From Puia dinghuensis (GTDB lineage Bacteria; Bacteroidota; Bacteroidia; Chitinophagales; Chitinophagaceae): DNA of 61,916 nt. The stretch covers positions 1 through 61,916 of the forward strand of contig JAMFSL010000239.1 of NCBI GenBank assembly GCA_026225275.1, written 5' to 3'. Below, piece after piece: positions 50,004 through 58,692 of the stretch; position 1 is the stretch's first letter, and each line of letters begins with the position of its first letter. Position numbers and translations under genes: made by a program. Under the pieces are notes generated by a model. The model had not been told where the DNA came from. It saw only the letters and a program-made list of their open reading frames with translations, and ran no database searches.

Positions 50004-50762
50004 ATGAACACTCGCACAGTTGAAGTCAATTTTAAAAAACTAATCAGTCATCAATCTGCGAACCTGTTTAAGTTTCTGTTTCCACACAAAAATGTGCAAA
50101 AAAAGCCCAACCAGTTTGCCTCTGCCTTGGCTCATGAAGTCCGGAATCCATTGGCAACTATAAACCTGGCAGTACAAATGCTAAAATCCCCGGTCAAAGG
50201 CATTGATCATAAAATTTACCTGGACATAATTATGAAGGCCTCCGGGCAAATTAACGATTTAATAACCGATCTCCTCAAATCACGGCAGCCCGATGAAATG
50301 CATTTGGAAAAATATACCATTCACCAACTGTTAGACGAGGCACTAGCGATGACTGAAGACCGGATCTTACTTAAAAATATCACGGTCAGGAAGGACTATT
50401 CTACTCTGGACTGTAAAATATTGGTGAATAAATGGAAAATAAAGATCGCTTTAATTAATATTATTATCAATGCCATCGACGCCATGCACTCGGAGAAGGG
50501 AAAATTGAAACTGATTACAAGATCCATAAACGGTAAATGTATAATAGAAATAGAAGACAACGGCATCGGCATCAGCAAAGAAAATTTGAATAGTCTTTTT
50601 ACGCCTTATTTCACCGCTAAGGCTGGCGGAATGGGGCTGGGACTATCAATAGCAATAGATATCCTTCAAGCAAATCGTGCTACGGTGCAGGTACAATCGG
50701 AGGAAGGCAAGGGAACTCGTTTCATTCTTTCCTTCGAAGGCATTCAACAATTAGAGGAATGA
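50004..50762 (+). CDS. Sensor-less histidine kinase (HisKA + HATPase)
   Basis: A 252-residue cytoplasmic kinase core with no input domain. The dimerisation/phospho-acceptor motif is A-L-A-H-E-V-R-N-P-L-A-T-I, with H44. The N box is I-N-I-I-I-N-A-I-D-A-M, G1 is E-D-N-G-I-G-I, the F box is L-F-T-P-Y-F-T-A-K and G2 is G-G-M-G-L-G-L-S-I. It probably works with the preceding PAS kinase or an unlinked partner. Base use is AT-rich like its neighbours. Confidence 0.9.
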   Translation: MNTRTVEVNFKKLISHQSANLFKFLFPHKNVQKKPNQFASALAHEVRNPLATINLAVQMLKSPVKGIDHKIYLDIIMKASGQINDLITDLLKSRQPDEMHLEKYTIHQLLDEALAMTEDRILLKNITVRKDYSTLDCKILVNKWKIKIALINIIINAIDAMHSEKGKLKLITRSINGKCIIEIEDNGIGISKENLNSLFTPYFTAKAGGMGLGLSIAIDILQANRATVQVQSEEGKGTRFILSFEGIQQLEE

Positions 50763-50813
50763 TTGCAGGAAAAACGGTTTTAGTAGATTTATAACTCGTC
50801 CAATACACAAGAA

Positions 50814-51542
50814 ATGGAACACTATTTTAAAGGTAAAACAGTATTGGTAACAGGTGCTGGATGGGGTATCGGTGCTGCTACCGCGTTACTCTATGCAGCT
50901 TATGGAGCAAAAGTAATCGTTTCGGATACTAGCCGAAAAGGGGGCAAGAATACTTTGGCAAAAATAAAAAATCGAAAAGGGAATGCCACTTATATTAGAA
51001 CAGATGTGAGCAATGCAGCAGCTTGTGAGGAATTGATAAAAAAAACCATCCAGACATATGGCAGTCTAGATATTGCTTGCAATAATTCTGCCGTATTCAG
51101 TGACCCCCTGCATCCGGCAGACGGGGATATGGAATCATCTGATAATCAGGCGGGTCTTAATCTCGCTGGTCTCAACAATTGTATGCATTATGAAATAGAA
51201 GCTATGCACAAGCAGGGTGGAGGCGTTATTATAAATACCTCATCCATAATGGGCGCTATAAGTCTAGCCTCATCGAGCCAGTATATTGAAGCAAAATACG
51301 GTATAGTAACGCTGTTACAAAACGTTCGCGGAGAATATCCAGCTATTCATATAAATACCATAGCACCAGCTTTCATTGATACTGCCCTTATGAAGGATAT
51401 GAGCCAAAAAGAAACAGAGGGGGGAATAAAATTATTTCCTATGGACAGGAATGGTACAATTCAAGACGTGGCCGGGCTTGTATTATGGTTGAGTTCAGAC
51501 GAAACGCAGCTTTTGTCAACTGTATTTAACGATACTAATTAG
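50814..51542 (+). CDS. Short-chain dehydrogenase/reductase, atypical
   Basis: A 242-residue classical SDR. The cofactor motif is V-T-G-A-G-W-G-I-G-A-A-T, and a D-V-S motif follows (T-D-V-S-N). The usual N-N-A-G reads N-N-S-A. The active site keeps Ser (N-T-S-S-I-M-G) and Y-x-x-x-K (Y-I-E-A-K). The end S-T-V-F-N-D-T-N replaces the common V-x-G-G tail, so the protein stops early. An oxidoreductase role is likely, but activity may be reduced. Substrate unknown. Confidence 0.82.
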   Translation: MEHYFKGKTVLVTGAGWGIGAATALLYAAYGAKVIVSDTSRKGGKNTLAKIKNRKGNATYIRTDVSNAAACEELIKKTIQTYGSLDIACNNSAVFSDPLHPADGDMESSDNQAGLNLAGLNNCMHYEIEAMHKQGGGVIINTSSIMGAISLASSSQYIEAKYGIVTLLQNVRGEYPAIHINTIAPAFIDTALMKDMSQKETEGGIKLFPMDRNGTIQDVAGLVLWLSSDETQLLSTVFNDTN

Positions 51543-51616
51543 AGCAGATTAATAAGATGAAAATACGCTAATTCAAATCGTCTGAAGGAATCGTCTATAA
51601 TCGAACAAAGCAGTGT

Positions 51617-51799
51617 ATGAAAAGAAAAATCCAACATAATGCCGTAAACAACCAAGAGGACGAAGACTCCTGCAAATTCCCTCTCTGTTTTCCGGGTGAT
51701 GCGCCTGTTGATAAAAATGAAGATAAAGCTATTGATAATAGCAATGGGCATCTTTTCAATGAAGCATCAAGCAATAAGGACGAATTAACAAGCAACTGA
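51617..51799 (+). CDS. Small acidic hypothetical protein
   Basis: A 60-residue polar frame: M-K-R-K-I-Q-H-N-A-V-N-N-Q-E-D-E-D-S-C-K then an Asp/Asn-rich remainder. It is probably disordered. There is no signal peptide or known motif. It lies in the AT-rich island with the same orientation as the SDR. The coding call is uncertain. Confidence 0.35.
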   Translation: MKRKIQHNAVNNQEDEDSCKFPLCFPGDAPVDKNEDKAIDNSNGHLFNEASSNKDELTSN

Positions 51800-51876
51800 A
51801 AAATGCCGTTAAAACTCCGGTAACACTCCCTGATCCTCTGGATAATAACCCTACCTTTAAGGAAACAGAACCGGCA

Positions 51877-52188
51877 ATGAATATGACCGAAGCCCAAACA
51901 CAACTGACCGCCATCCGCGATTACCTACCCGCAGACTACTCCCAGCAGGCCGCACGGAAATTGATGTCGTCGTTCGAAAATTACCGCCAGATTTCACAGG
52001 CCCTTGGCCGCAGCATACCCCGCGCCAGTACCGGCATCCGCACCGAATTCACTGACATCGAAGAAGAGATCAGAACGGCCATCAAAGGGACGCCGAAGAA
52101 GGAGTCCGAATCCGCATTCACCCTGGCCCGGCAACATATCACGGAAGATATCAATCGGATTCTCGTCGTCAAACCACCCATCGATTAA
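51877..52188 (+). CDS. Hypothetical helical protein
   Basis: A 103-residue frame starting M-N-M-T-E-A-Q-T-Q-L-T-A-I-R-D-Y-L-P; a second ATG two codons later is an equal choice. The sequence is amphipathic and helical, without cysteines or membrane segments. GC content rises here to match the flanking chromosome. It lies 47 bp before the permease pseudogene. No family is recognised. Confidence 0.45.
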   Translation: MNMTEAQTQLTAIRDYLPADYSQQAARKLMSSFENYRQISQALGRSIPRASTGIRTEFTDIEEEIRTAIKGTPKKESESAFTLARQHITEDINRILVVKPPID

Positions 52189-52235
52189 AACCTTCGGTAT
52201 GAATGCAAAACCATTCACGCACCAAATCCTCCGCT

Positions 52236-53496
52236 ATGCTTACAATTGACGTCCGGATGGCTTGGCGCGACCTTCGGCGCAACAAAGCCTTTTCCCTCAT
52301 CAATATTGACCACAGCCCAATCATCGCAAAGGGCGAAGGAGATCGGCATTCGCAAGACCATCGGTAGCTCCCGGGCCCAATTGATCCGGCAATTTCTGAC
52401 CGAAACCTTTACGCTGACCCTACTGGCCACTCTGCTGTCCATCCTGCTGACGCCCCTGCTGCGACCTCGGCTTTAAGAAAGACGCGATCGTTCATTTCTA
52501 TACCAGCTATACCGATACCACCCTGACTCACAGGCGCAGCCTGCTGGATAAGCTACGATCTATTCCCGGAATCACCGGCGTCAGTCTGTCCAGCTCCCCG
52601 CCGCTCTCGAATTACGATTATGGGGACGAGCTGACATACAATAACGGGAAGAGACAGATGACGACCGAAGTGACAATCAAATATGTCGATACAAATTATT
52701 GCCGCCTCTACCAGCTCAGACTCCTGGCGGGAAGGGAATTGCCGTATAGCGACACCGTGCGGAACGTATTGATAAACCAAACGTACGCTCGATTGCTCGG
52801 TTTTCAGGATGACCAGTCAGCGATCGGCGACGTAGTCCGTTGGAATGGCCGCCAGGAAACCATCGTCGGCGTCATCGCCGATTTTCATCAGCAATCCTTG
52901 CGCAGCGCAATAGAACCAATGGTCTTCGCTTCCGGAGTAGACAAGGAAGGGTTCATCAGTGTAGCCCTCGATCCACAGCAGCCCGGCGGAAATGCCTGGT
53001 CGGCAGTTCTGCACCGGATGCAGACCGCATGGTCGTCCGTCTATCCCGAAGATAATTTTGAGTATACCTTTCAGGACCAGTCTATCGCAGCCTTGTATCG
53101 GAACGAACAGAATACCGCCAAACTGCTCTCCTGGGCTACGGGCCTGTCCATCACTATCAGTTGCCTCGGTCTCCTCGGGCTGGTTATCTATACGACCCAT
53201 CAGCGGACAAAAGAGATCGGCATCCGCAGAGTACTCGGCGCCTCCGTGTTGCAGGTGATGAGCCTGCTATCTGTAGATTTTTTATGGCTGATCGGTTATG
53301 CTTTTCTGATAGCTGTTCCGTTGGGATGGTGGGGCGCCCATGCGTGGCTGGCCAATTATGCTTACCGAACGAGCCTCAGCGTAGGGATCTTCCTCGACGC
53401 AGGCCTGTTGCTGGCGCATTCGCCGTGACGATATTGTTGCTGCGAACTTTCAAAGCGGCGATGGCCAATCCGGTTGACAGCCTGAGGGCTGAGTGA
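52236..53496 (+). pseudogene. FtsX-type permease pseudogene with three deletion joints
   Basis: Begins M-L-T-I-D-V-R-M-A-W-R-D-L-R-R-N-K-A-F-S, a normal permease N-terminus. Near 52310 it jumps to R-A-K-E-I-G-I-R-K-T-I-G-S-S (the first cytoplasmic loop), removing the first helix and extracellular domain. Near 52460 it jumps again to D-L-G-F-K-K-D-A-I-V-H-F, removing part of the first membrane block. The second half is then intact through G-I-R-R-V-L-G-A-S until a third joint near 53425, after which A-M-A-N-P-V-D-S-L-R-A-E ends the gene. The joints alter frame, so only parts could be translated. Confidence 0.9.
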
Positions 53497-53571
53497 GCTT
53501 CGGCACCCGTTGACAGCCTGAGGGTTGAGTGAGCTTCGGCTCCCGATGAGAGCCGCCTGAGAACGGAATAG
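53473..53571 (+). repeat. 36-bp tandem array made from a permease 3' end
   Basis: Three units starting at 53473, 53509 and 53545. Units one and two share GTTGACAGCCTGAGGG, the stop TGA and GAGCTTCGGC. Unit three is diverged and ends in TAG. Each unit contains the coding end of a permease including the stop codon, so the array repeats a gene terminus several times. Confidence 0.85.
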
Positions 53572-53572
53572 G

Positions 53573-54199
53573 TCATTCCGAAAACCTCGCTTTCTCGATA
53601 CTCTCCAGCAGTTCTCCTCCCCTTCTCTCATCGGAAAATGAAGCGGTCAACAGGATATGGTACCCTTGATGAAATCCATGATAAGAATAGATAGAATGAA
53701 GCACTTCCCCCGGTACCCGGACCGTCAGCTCACTTTTTTCAAAATCGACCCCGCTGATCATGCGTTCCACTGACTTCTCTTCTACCACCACCTTTTTATA
53801 TTTTTCATATGCACTCTTCGTCAAATTCAACATGTAATGCTCAAATTCGTAATATTCATTTTTCGCGTCTATGGGTCTCCGATCGCCCAGCGGAATCATA
53901 ATACCCGACATATAATAATACTCAGCATGGTCCGCTATAAACAGCTGTTGGCAATTACCATCGTTCCCAAAGGAAGGGGCAGCCGGATCGCGATTTTGAT
54001 CCACCTTTTTTAGTCTCGCATCAAGCTGCTTTTTATTAAGCACATGCAGAAACCCCGGCACCGCCAATGTCAGCCCGATCTCTTCAAAATACAGCAGCGT
54101 CTCTTTTTTACGCGGTATGAAAAGATTCCTGATCATCTCGAAAGTGATCTCAAACTGCTTTGAATAATAACGAAGTACGCTCATAAAGGTAATGTTCAT
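53573..54199 (-). CDS. Hypothetical cytoplasmic protein
   Basis: A 208-residue protein with no signal peptide or membrane helix. Charged and aromatic-rich, with Y-Y-F/E-Y-Y clusters such as A-E-Y-Y-Y-M-S-G-I-M and a lysine-rich helix near residue 130. I do not recognise a domain. Its start is 44 bp from the divergent M28 peptidase, so the two may share a control region. It ends next to the 36-bp array. Confidence 0.55.
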   Translation of the reverse strand: MNITFMSVLRYYSKQFEITFEMIRNLFIPRKKETLLYFEEIGLTLAVPGFLHVLNKKQLDARLKKVDQNRDPAAPSFGNDGNCQQLFIADHAEYYYMSGIMIPLGDRRPIDAKNEYYEFEHYMLNLTKSAYEKYKKVVVEEKSVERMISGVDFEKSELTVRVPGEVLHSIYSYHGFHQGYHILLTASFSDERRGGELLESIEKARFSE

Positions 54200-54243
54200 G
54201 GTCAGATACCACCCGAAGATATAAAAAAACCTACCTTCGAAAC

Positions 54244-55776
54244 ATGAAACATTTAGCGCTCCTTTTTGCCATCACCGCGTCGATCTCGCAGTCGTTCGCG
54301 CAAACCCATGCGCAGTCTGCGTCACAGTCATCCATGACACAGCCCCCCGCTAAAATCCAGGCCGGCATCGCCACCACCCTCCCTGCCGACCAGGCCATTG
54401 CACCTCTCCTATATCTCGCCTCGGACCGGCTGAAAGGCCGCTACATCGGCCGGCCGGAGATCGACACCGCCGCGCAGTACATCGCCGATCAGTTCCAGTC
54501 AGCTGGAGCCAGGACCATTCCCGGCGCCAATGGCTACTTCCAGCCTTTCACCCTGTCCTTCGTACGCCAATCGCCAACTGGCACCATCACCATCGGATCG
54601 CGGACCTTCAGTATAGGCGCCACTGCCTTACAGTTCGACGCTGAAAATATTCAGTTAAACGCGCCCGTGGTATGTATTGGCGACGATAGCGCAGCCCAGC
54701 TGGCAGGGCTGGAGCTGAAAGGAAAGTTCGTTTTGATCGACGCCGGCTCAGGCACCCGCGCATCCGCGCATAAAGATATGAGCAAGGTCAGACAGCTCCG
54801 GCAGGTGCTGCAAGCCAAACAGGCTCTGGGTCTGCTCATCAATCTCAACACAGATGATGACTATTGGACCGCGTTACAGTCCGCCATGTCAGGCGAACAT
54901 CGCGTTGAACCGGATAAGGCAACCGCTATTCCCATGATCGCACTCCGCTATCATGCCGGTGATCAGCCCCTGCTGGCAAAAGGCGCCACAGGCAACGCTT
55001 CGGTGACCATAACCGCCACGCCCATCCGGGAACTAAAATTGAAGAATGTCATGGCCTTCGTGCAGGGTACCGATCCCAATCTGCGGGGCCAGTACATCGT
55101 ACTTAGCGCACACTACGATCATCTCGGGGTGGCAGCGCAGCCGCAAATGGAAGAAGGCAAACTCGACAGCATATATAATGGAGCGAGGGATAATGCACTC
55201 GGTTCGACGGCTGTCATCGATGCCGCGAAATACTTCGCCCGCTATCCCCCCAAAAGGTCAGTCATGTTCGTGACGTATAGCGCGGAGGAAGAGGGGTTGT
55301 TGGGCAGCGAATACTATGCAGCTCATCCCATCATCCCGTTGGCGCATACCGTGTATAATCTGAACATCGATAATGCCAGCTACAACGACACCACCCTCAT
55401 CAGCCTCGTCGGACTCAACCGCACCAGCGAAGACAGCAATATCATCAATGCCTGTAAGGCTTATGGATTGTCCGTCAACGGCGATCCGACCGGCGGTTCG
55501 CTCTTTTTCGAAAGCGATAACGCTCCATTGGCTTTGAAAGGCATTCCCGCGCCGACCTATAGCCTTGGCATGCGATCCTTCGACAGCACCATCTTCAACC
55601 GGTATCACCGGCTCAGCGACGAGACCGGCAACATGGACATGCACTATGCTGTAAAATTCATCCGCGCCTACATCCTGTCCGCGCTCTACATCGCCAACGA
55701 TGCGACCCAGCCCATGTGGACCAAGGGTGACGCTTACGAGCCGACATGGAAAGCACTCTTTAACCCCGGCAAATGA
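54244..55776 (+). CDS. Secreted M28-family metallopeptidase with PA domain
   Basis: A 510-residue aminopeptidase-like enzyme. Signal peptide (1-19), a Ser/Gln-rich spacer, a protease-associated insert (about 100-250) and an M28 catalytic domain. Zinc ligands by family layout: His in S-A-H-Y-D-H-L-G, bridging Asp in G-A-R-D-N-A-L-G, catalytic E-E in Y-S-A-E-E-E-G-L-L-G-S, Asp in N-I-D-N, and His in Y-H-R-L-S-D-E. It should trim peptides outside the cytoplasm. A TACCTTCG element 5 bp before the start resembles the Bacteroidota -7 promoter motif, which would imply a very short leader. Confidence 0.92.
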   Translation: MKHLALLFAITASISQSFAQTHAQSASQSSMTQPPAKIQAGIATTLPADQAIAPLLYLASDRLKGRYIGRPEIDTAAQYIADQFQSAGARTIPGANGYFQPFTLSFVRQSPTGTITIGSRTFSIGATALQFDAENIQLNAPVVCIGDDSAAQLAGLELKGKFVLIDAGSGTRASAHKDMSKVRQLRQVLQAKQALGLLINLNTDDDYWTALQSAMSGEHRVEPDKATAIPMIALRYHAGDQPLLAKGATGNASVTITATPIRELKLKNVMAFVQGTDPNLRGQYIVLSAHYDHLGVAAQPQMEEGKLDSIYNGARDNALGSTAVIDAAKYFARYPPKRSVMFVTYSAEEEGLLGSEYYAAHPIIPLAHTVYNLNIDNASYNDTTLISLVGLNRTSEDSNIINACKAYGLSVNGDPTGGSLFFESDNAPLALKGIPAPTYSLGMRSFDSTIFNRYHRLSDETGNMDMHYAVKFIRAYILSALYIANDATQPMWTKGDAYEPTWKALFNPGK

Positions 55777-55825
55777 GAAAGCTCATCCCTTAATGAAGGA
55801 GCCTGCAACTTCTATGGAAGAAACG

Positions 55826-56017
55826 TCACATCGTCGTCTTTACAACGACAGCCAGCACGACAAAAAAGAGAAAGATAAAAAGTAAAACATTTATCCGGCC
55901 GCCCTTCACATAAATGCACTTACTAGCCCAACCCTTTTTGAATTTAGTACTGAACCATAGGTAAATCAATATGATAACGACGTAAATTAACAGCGGTAAG
56001 ACTTGCCAATTTTTCAT
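55826..56017 (-). CDS. Small two-helix membrane protein (paralogue of 57126-57317)
   Basis: A 63-residue protein with two membrane helices, L-P-L-L-I-Y-V-V-I-I-L-I-Y-L-W and I-N-V-L-L-F-I-F-L-F-F-V-V-L, joined by a basic loop (F-K-K-G-W...Y-V-K-G-G). It is about 80% identical to the gene at 57126. Both copies follow a CHxxW/T9SS-type gene on the minus strand, so gene order is conserved across a duplication. Family unknown. Confidence 0.7.
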   Translation of the reverse strand: MKNWQVLPLLIYVVIILIYLWFSTKFKKGWASKCIYVKGGRINVLLFIFLFFVVLAVVVKTTM

Positions 56018-56040
56018 ATTCTAAATATAATCTTTTCTTT

Positions 56041-56360
56041 TCACCGAACCATCACCTCCCGCGTGCATACCTGCACCGGACCCGCGGCCATAGCCGATCG
56101 GTATCCGCAACAATTTGTTTTACCGTGTCTGCCAGGATATCTGTGAGGCGGGTGACTTTCACACCGACCACCACTTCTCCGAGCATCCCTTTAAGTTCCT
56201 GCCCAACCCTCGCTTCTGGCAATATGCCGGATATTGTATTCCCCGGCGGCCTAATAGAATCCACCTCTTCCATAACCGGAACGCCCATCTCGACGACTTT
56301 ATCCGTATCCGGTATAATCCCGCTTTCGCGCGGACCTGTTTATCCGCCCCCTGAACTGCG
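56041..56360 (-). pseudogene. Decayed copy of the CHxxW/T9SS protein gene
   Basis: Closely matches parts of the intact gene at 57575-58606. A central block (V-G-Q-E-L-K-G-M-L-G, then V-K-V-T-R-L-T-D-I-L-A-D-T) is over 85% identical. After A-D-T it joins directly, out of frame, to DNA for the gene's last residues (G-P-V-Q-V-C-T-R-E-V-M-V-R), so the sorting domain is deleted. At the other side, near 56327, another joint brings in DNA matching the A-K-V-G-W region. The N-terminal CHxxW part is missing. Confidence 0.85.
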
Positions 56361-56510
56361 AGCAGGGCATCATTTTTGATCATCTCTTGCGATGGCGGGC
56401 AGGGCGGGAAGTGGTGGTGTAATGGCGCGACCTTGCTGGCATTTTTGCAAAAACTTTAGCAGTCGTTGTTGTCGTTTTCCGGCAGGGTTTCTGCATATTC
56501 TCTTTGAATT

Positions 56511-57122
56511 ATGATACTAAATAAAAAGGATTATCTCCGCTATATAGAGGCAGACAGAAAGGCGCTCGGCAGCAGGAAGAAAAGCATACTGCGGGACTGG
56601 GTTAAACGCCTGTTCAATTGGGAGAAGATCCTGGTGGAAGATTATATTCTCACATTGAGGAAACTGGAGTATTTGCATAATATCAAAAAGAATCTTTTCC
56701 AGTATGTGCGGTATGTCATTGTCTTTTACCGGCACCGGCGAAAATGTCTTAAATTAATGATTAATATACCCGTCAATGTCGCTGGGCCCGGGCTGGTCAT
56801 CTATCATCTGGGCCCGATCACCATCAACAAACTCGCCCGGATAGGCAATAATTGTACCCTGCAGCAGGGGGTGGTTATCGGGCAAAATAGAAGTGAAGAG
56901 AATGTTCCCGTGATCGGTGATAATGTATATTTCAGCCCTGGGGCCAAAGTATTTGGGAAAGTACGGGTCGGCAATAATGTCGTTATCGCGCCCAATTCGG
57001 TTGTGGTGAAAGATGTCCCGGATAATTCCGTGGTGTCGGGTATTCCCGCCAAAAGTATCAAGACCATTCCTTCGTGGGAAATTATGCCGGCAATTCCAGG
57101 ATCTTTTTATTCTCTAAAATGA
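56511..57122 (+). CDS. Serine acetyltransferase-like hexapeptide-repeat enzyme
   Basis: A 203-residue left-handed beta-helix acyltransferase. The helical N-terminus is followed by I-N-I-P-V-N-V-A-G-P-G-L and hexad repeats: I-G-N-N-C-T-L-Q-Q-G-V-V-I-G, I-G-D-N-V-Y-F-S-P-G-A-K-V-F-G, V-G-N-N-V-V-I-A-P-N-S. It resembles CysE but lacks the full CysE N-terminal domain, as do exopolysaccharide-linked acetyltransferases. It sits between the two copies of a duplicated block and is AT-richer than its flanks. Confidence 0.85.
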   Translation: MILNKKDYLRYIEADRKALGSRKKSILRDWVKRLFNWEKILVEDYILTLRKLEYLHNIKKNLFQYVRYVIVFYRHRRKCLKLMINIPVNVAGPGLVIYHLGPITINKLARIGNNCTLQQGVVIGQNRSEENVPVIGDNVYFSPGAKVFGKVRVGNNVVIAPNSVVVKDVPDNSVVSGIPAKSIKTIPSWEIMPAIPGSFYSLK

Positions 57123-57125
57123 TTA

Positions 57126-57317
57126 TCACATCGTCGTTTTTACAAGGACAACCAGGACCATAAAAAAGAGAAAGATAAAAAATAAAACATTTATTTTCCC
57201 ACCCTTTACATAAACGCACCTGTGCGTCCACCCCCTCTTGAATTTAGTGCTGAACCACAGGTAAATCAATATGATGACGATGTAAATTAACAGCGGTAGG
57301 AATTGCGACTGCTTCAT
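57126..57317 (-). CDS. Small two-helix membrane protein (paralogue of 55826-56017)
   Basis: A 63-residue protein from ATG 57317; seven further in-frame codons upstream are not shared with the paralogue. It has the same architecture as the copy at 55826: L-P-L-L-I-Y-I-V-I-I-L-I-Y-L-W, then Y-V-K-G-G-K-I-N-V-L-F-F-I. Its stop is 3 bp from the end of the convergent acetyltransferase gene. Conservation between copies with mainly conservative changes argues for a selected protein. Confidence 0.72.
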   Translation of the reverse strand: MKQSQFLPLLIYIVIILIYLWFSTKFKRGWTHRCVYVKGGKINVLFFIFLFFMVLVVLVKTTM

Positions 57318-57352
57318 GTCATTGTAATTGAAGATCAAAAATTTTCTTCACC

Positions 57353-57556
57353 GTGGTCGTCACCTATGGCACCATCTATGCCACATTAATAGCGTTGATG
57401 CTCTATGAGAGGATTAAGACTGGCAAGCCCATTTTTCGCAGCTACTACCTATTAATCCTTTGTCTCTTCATCATTGAGCATATTCTGACTTTTAAAGCGG
57501 CTAATTCCCGAGCCTGGCTTTGGGTGGCTGATAATATTGCGAGATATTTGTTCTGA
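57353..57556 (+). CDS. Small hydrophobic protein, uncertain
   Basis: A 67-residue frame starting at GTG 57353: V-V-T-Y-G-T-I-Y-A-T-L-I-A-L-M-L-Y-E-R, then S-Y-Y-L-L-I-L-C-L-F-I-I-E-H-I-L. Two helices could be membrane-spanning. No family is recognised. It could be a fragment of a larger membrane gene broken by the neighbouring duplication. Confidence 0.3.
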   Translation: MVVTYGTIYATLIALMLYERIKTGKPIFRSYYLLILCLFIIEHILTFKAANSRAWLWVADNIARYLF

Positions 57557-57574
57557 ACTCAGTAGTAATGTTTC

Positions 57575-58606
57575 TCACCGCACCATCACCTCCCGTGTGC
57601 ATACCGCCACCGGACCCGCCGCAGTCGCCGATCCCGCCGCCCCACCTGATCCCCCTGCCCGCACAACCCGTAGAATATAAATCCCCGCCGCCAGCCTGGC
57701 CGGTATCTCCCAACTATCCACCTGTCCCTTTCCCACGACCTCCCGCATCCTTTCAGCGATCAATTGCCCCCGGCTGTCCATCAAAGTAAGTTGATAAGAT
57801 CCTGGCTGCGCTGTCCACGCCAGTTGCAGCGTGCCACCACGCGGCACCGGATTGGGGTAGATGTTCAGGTCAGGGGCAGGACGCCAATCTAACGCAGCCA
57901 GGGTATCCGCAACAATTTGTTTTACCGTGTCTGCCAGGATATCTGTGAGGCGGGTGACTTTCACTCCGACCACCACTCCTCCGAGCATCCCTGTAAGTTC
58001 CTGCCCAACCCTCGTCTCCGGCAACACGCCGGACATCGTATCCCCCGGCGGCCGGATGGAATCCGCCTCTACCATCACAGGAACGCCCATCTCAACGGCT
58101 TTATCCGTATCCGGTACAATCCTCGTCACTTCCTCCTTCGTGCCAGGCTTGACAACCACCACGTCGCCCATAAACGTGGGTGGAAAAAACTTCGGCGCTA
58201 TCGAATCTTCCGCCACGCGAGGCATACTCCATCCCACTTTCGCGAAGACCTGTTCCCCCGCCCCCTGTGGCGTTACCTCCTGCGTCGCAGCCTTCACCGG
58301 CCTTCTATCATCACTCCCCTTCGTCAGCATCATCAAGCTCGCCAGCACCCACGCCCAGCCCGATCGCCCGTTCTGCTGCGCCGGCGTCGGGGCCAATCGC
58401 CGTCCTATCTGGTCCGGCATCAACCGTCCGCAAACATGCGGGCCAGCCTTGGAAAGATACCGGATGACTTCCGCGTCGCTCATCTCTGTGAAATCCACCA
58501 CCGTCTTACAACAGTGTTCGCAATGTCTGCCTTTTTCCTCCGGCCGCATCTTATTCCAATCCTCGTGACAGGGGGTCGGGACCCTGAGTTGTAAAGATTC
58601 CCTCAT
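57575..58606 (-). CDS. CHxxW-motif protein with type IX secretion sorting domain
   Basis: A 343-residue protein. The N-terminus is a cysteine-rich module common in Bacteroidota: P-C13-H-E-D-W17-N-K-M, then R-H-C29-E-H-C-C-K-T-V-V-D-F-T, probably metal-binding. A hydrophobic helix (W-A-W-V-L-A-S-L-M-M-L, about 83-93) and a proline/threonine-rich region follow. The C-terminal 90 residues match a T9SS type A sorting domain (L-N-I-Y-P-N-P-V-P-R-G-G, then L-A-A-G-I-Y-I-L-R-V), interrupted by a Gly/Ala insert before C-T-R-E-V-M-V-R. No cleavable signal peptide precedes the Cys module, which is unusual for T9SS cargo. A degraded copy lies at 56041. Confidence 0.75.
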   Translation of the reverse strand: MRESLQLRVPTPCHEDWNKMRPEEKGRHCEHCCKTVVDFTEMSDAEVIRYLSKAGPHVCGRLMPDQIGRRLAPTPAQQNGRSGWAWVLASLMMLTKGSDDRRPVKAATQEVTPQGAGEQVFAKVGWSMPRVAEDSIAPKFFPPTFMGDVVVVKPGTKEEVTRIVPDTDKAVEMGVPVMVEADSIRPPGDTMSGVLPETRVGQELTGMLGGVVVGVKVTRLTDILADTVKQIVADTLAALDWRPAPDLNIYPNPVPRGGTLQLAWTAQPGSYQLTLMDSRGQLIAERMREVVGKGQVDSWEIPARLAAGIYILRVVRAGGSGGAAGSATAAGPVAVCTREVMVR

Positions 58607-58692
58607 ATAGCATTTTGGTATAGGATGCAGAAACGAAAAAATTACATATTTCCCCGATCTTTATGGAAATTTGATCGTCCCCAACCACTTCC

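Noticed and set aside
57861-58594. Plus-strand frames of over 220 codons opposite the CHxxW/T9SS gene
   Set aside because: The minus strand encodes recognisable Cys and sorting-domain motifs; the plus-strand translations are low-complexity and lack family features.
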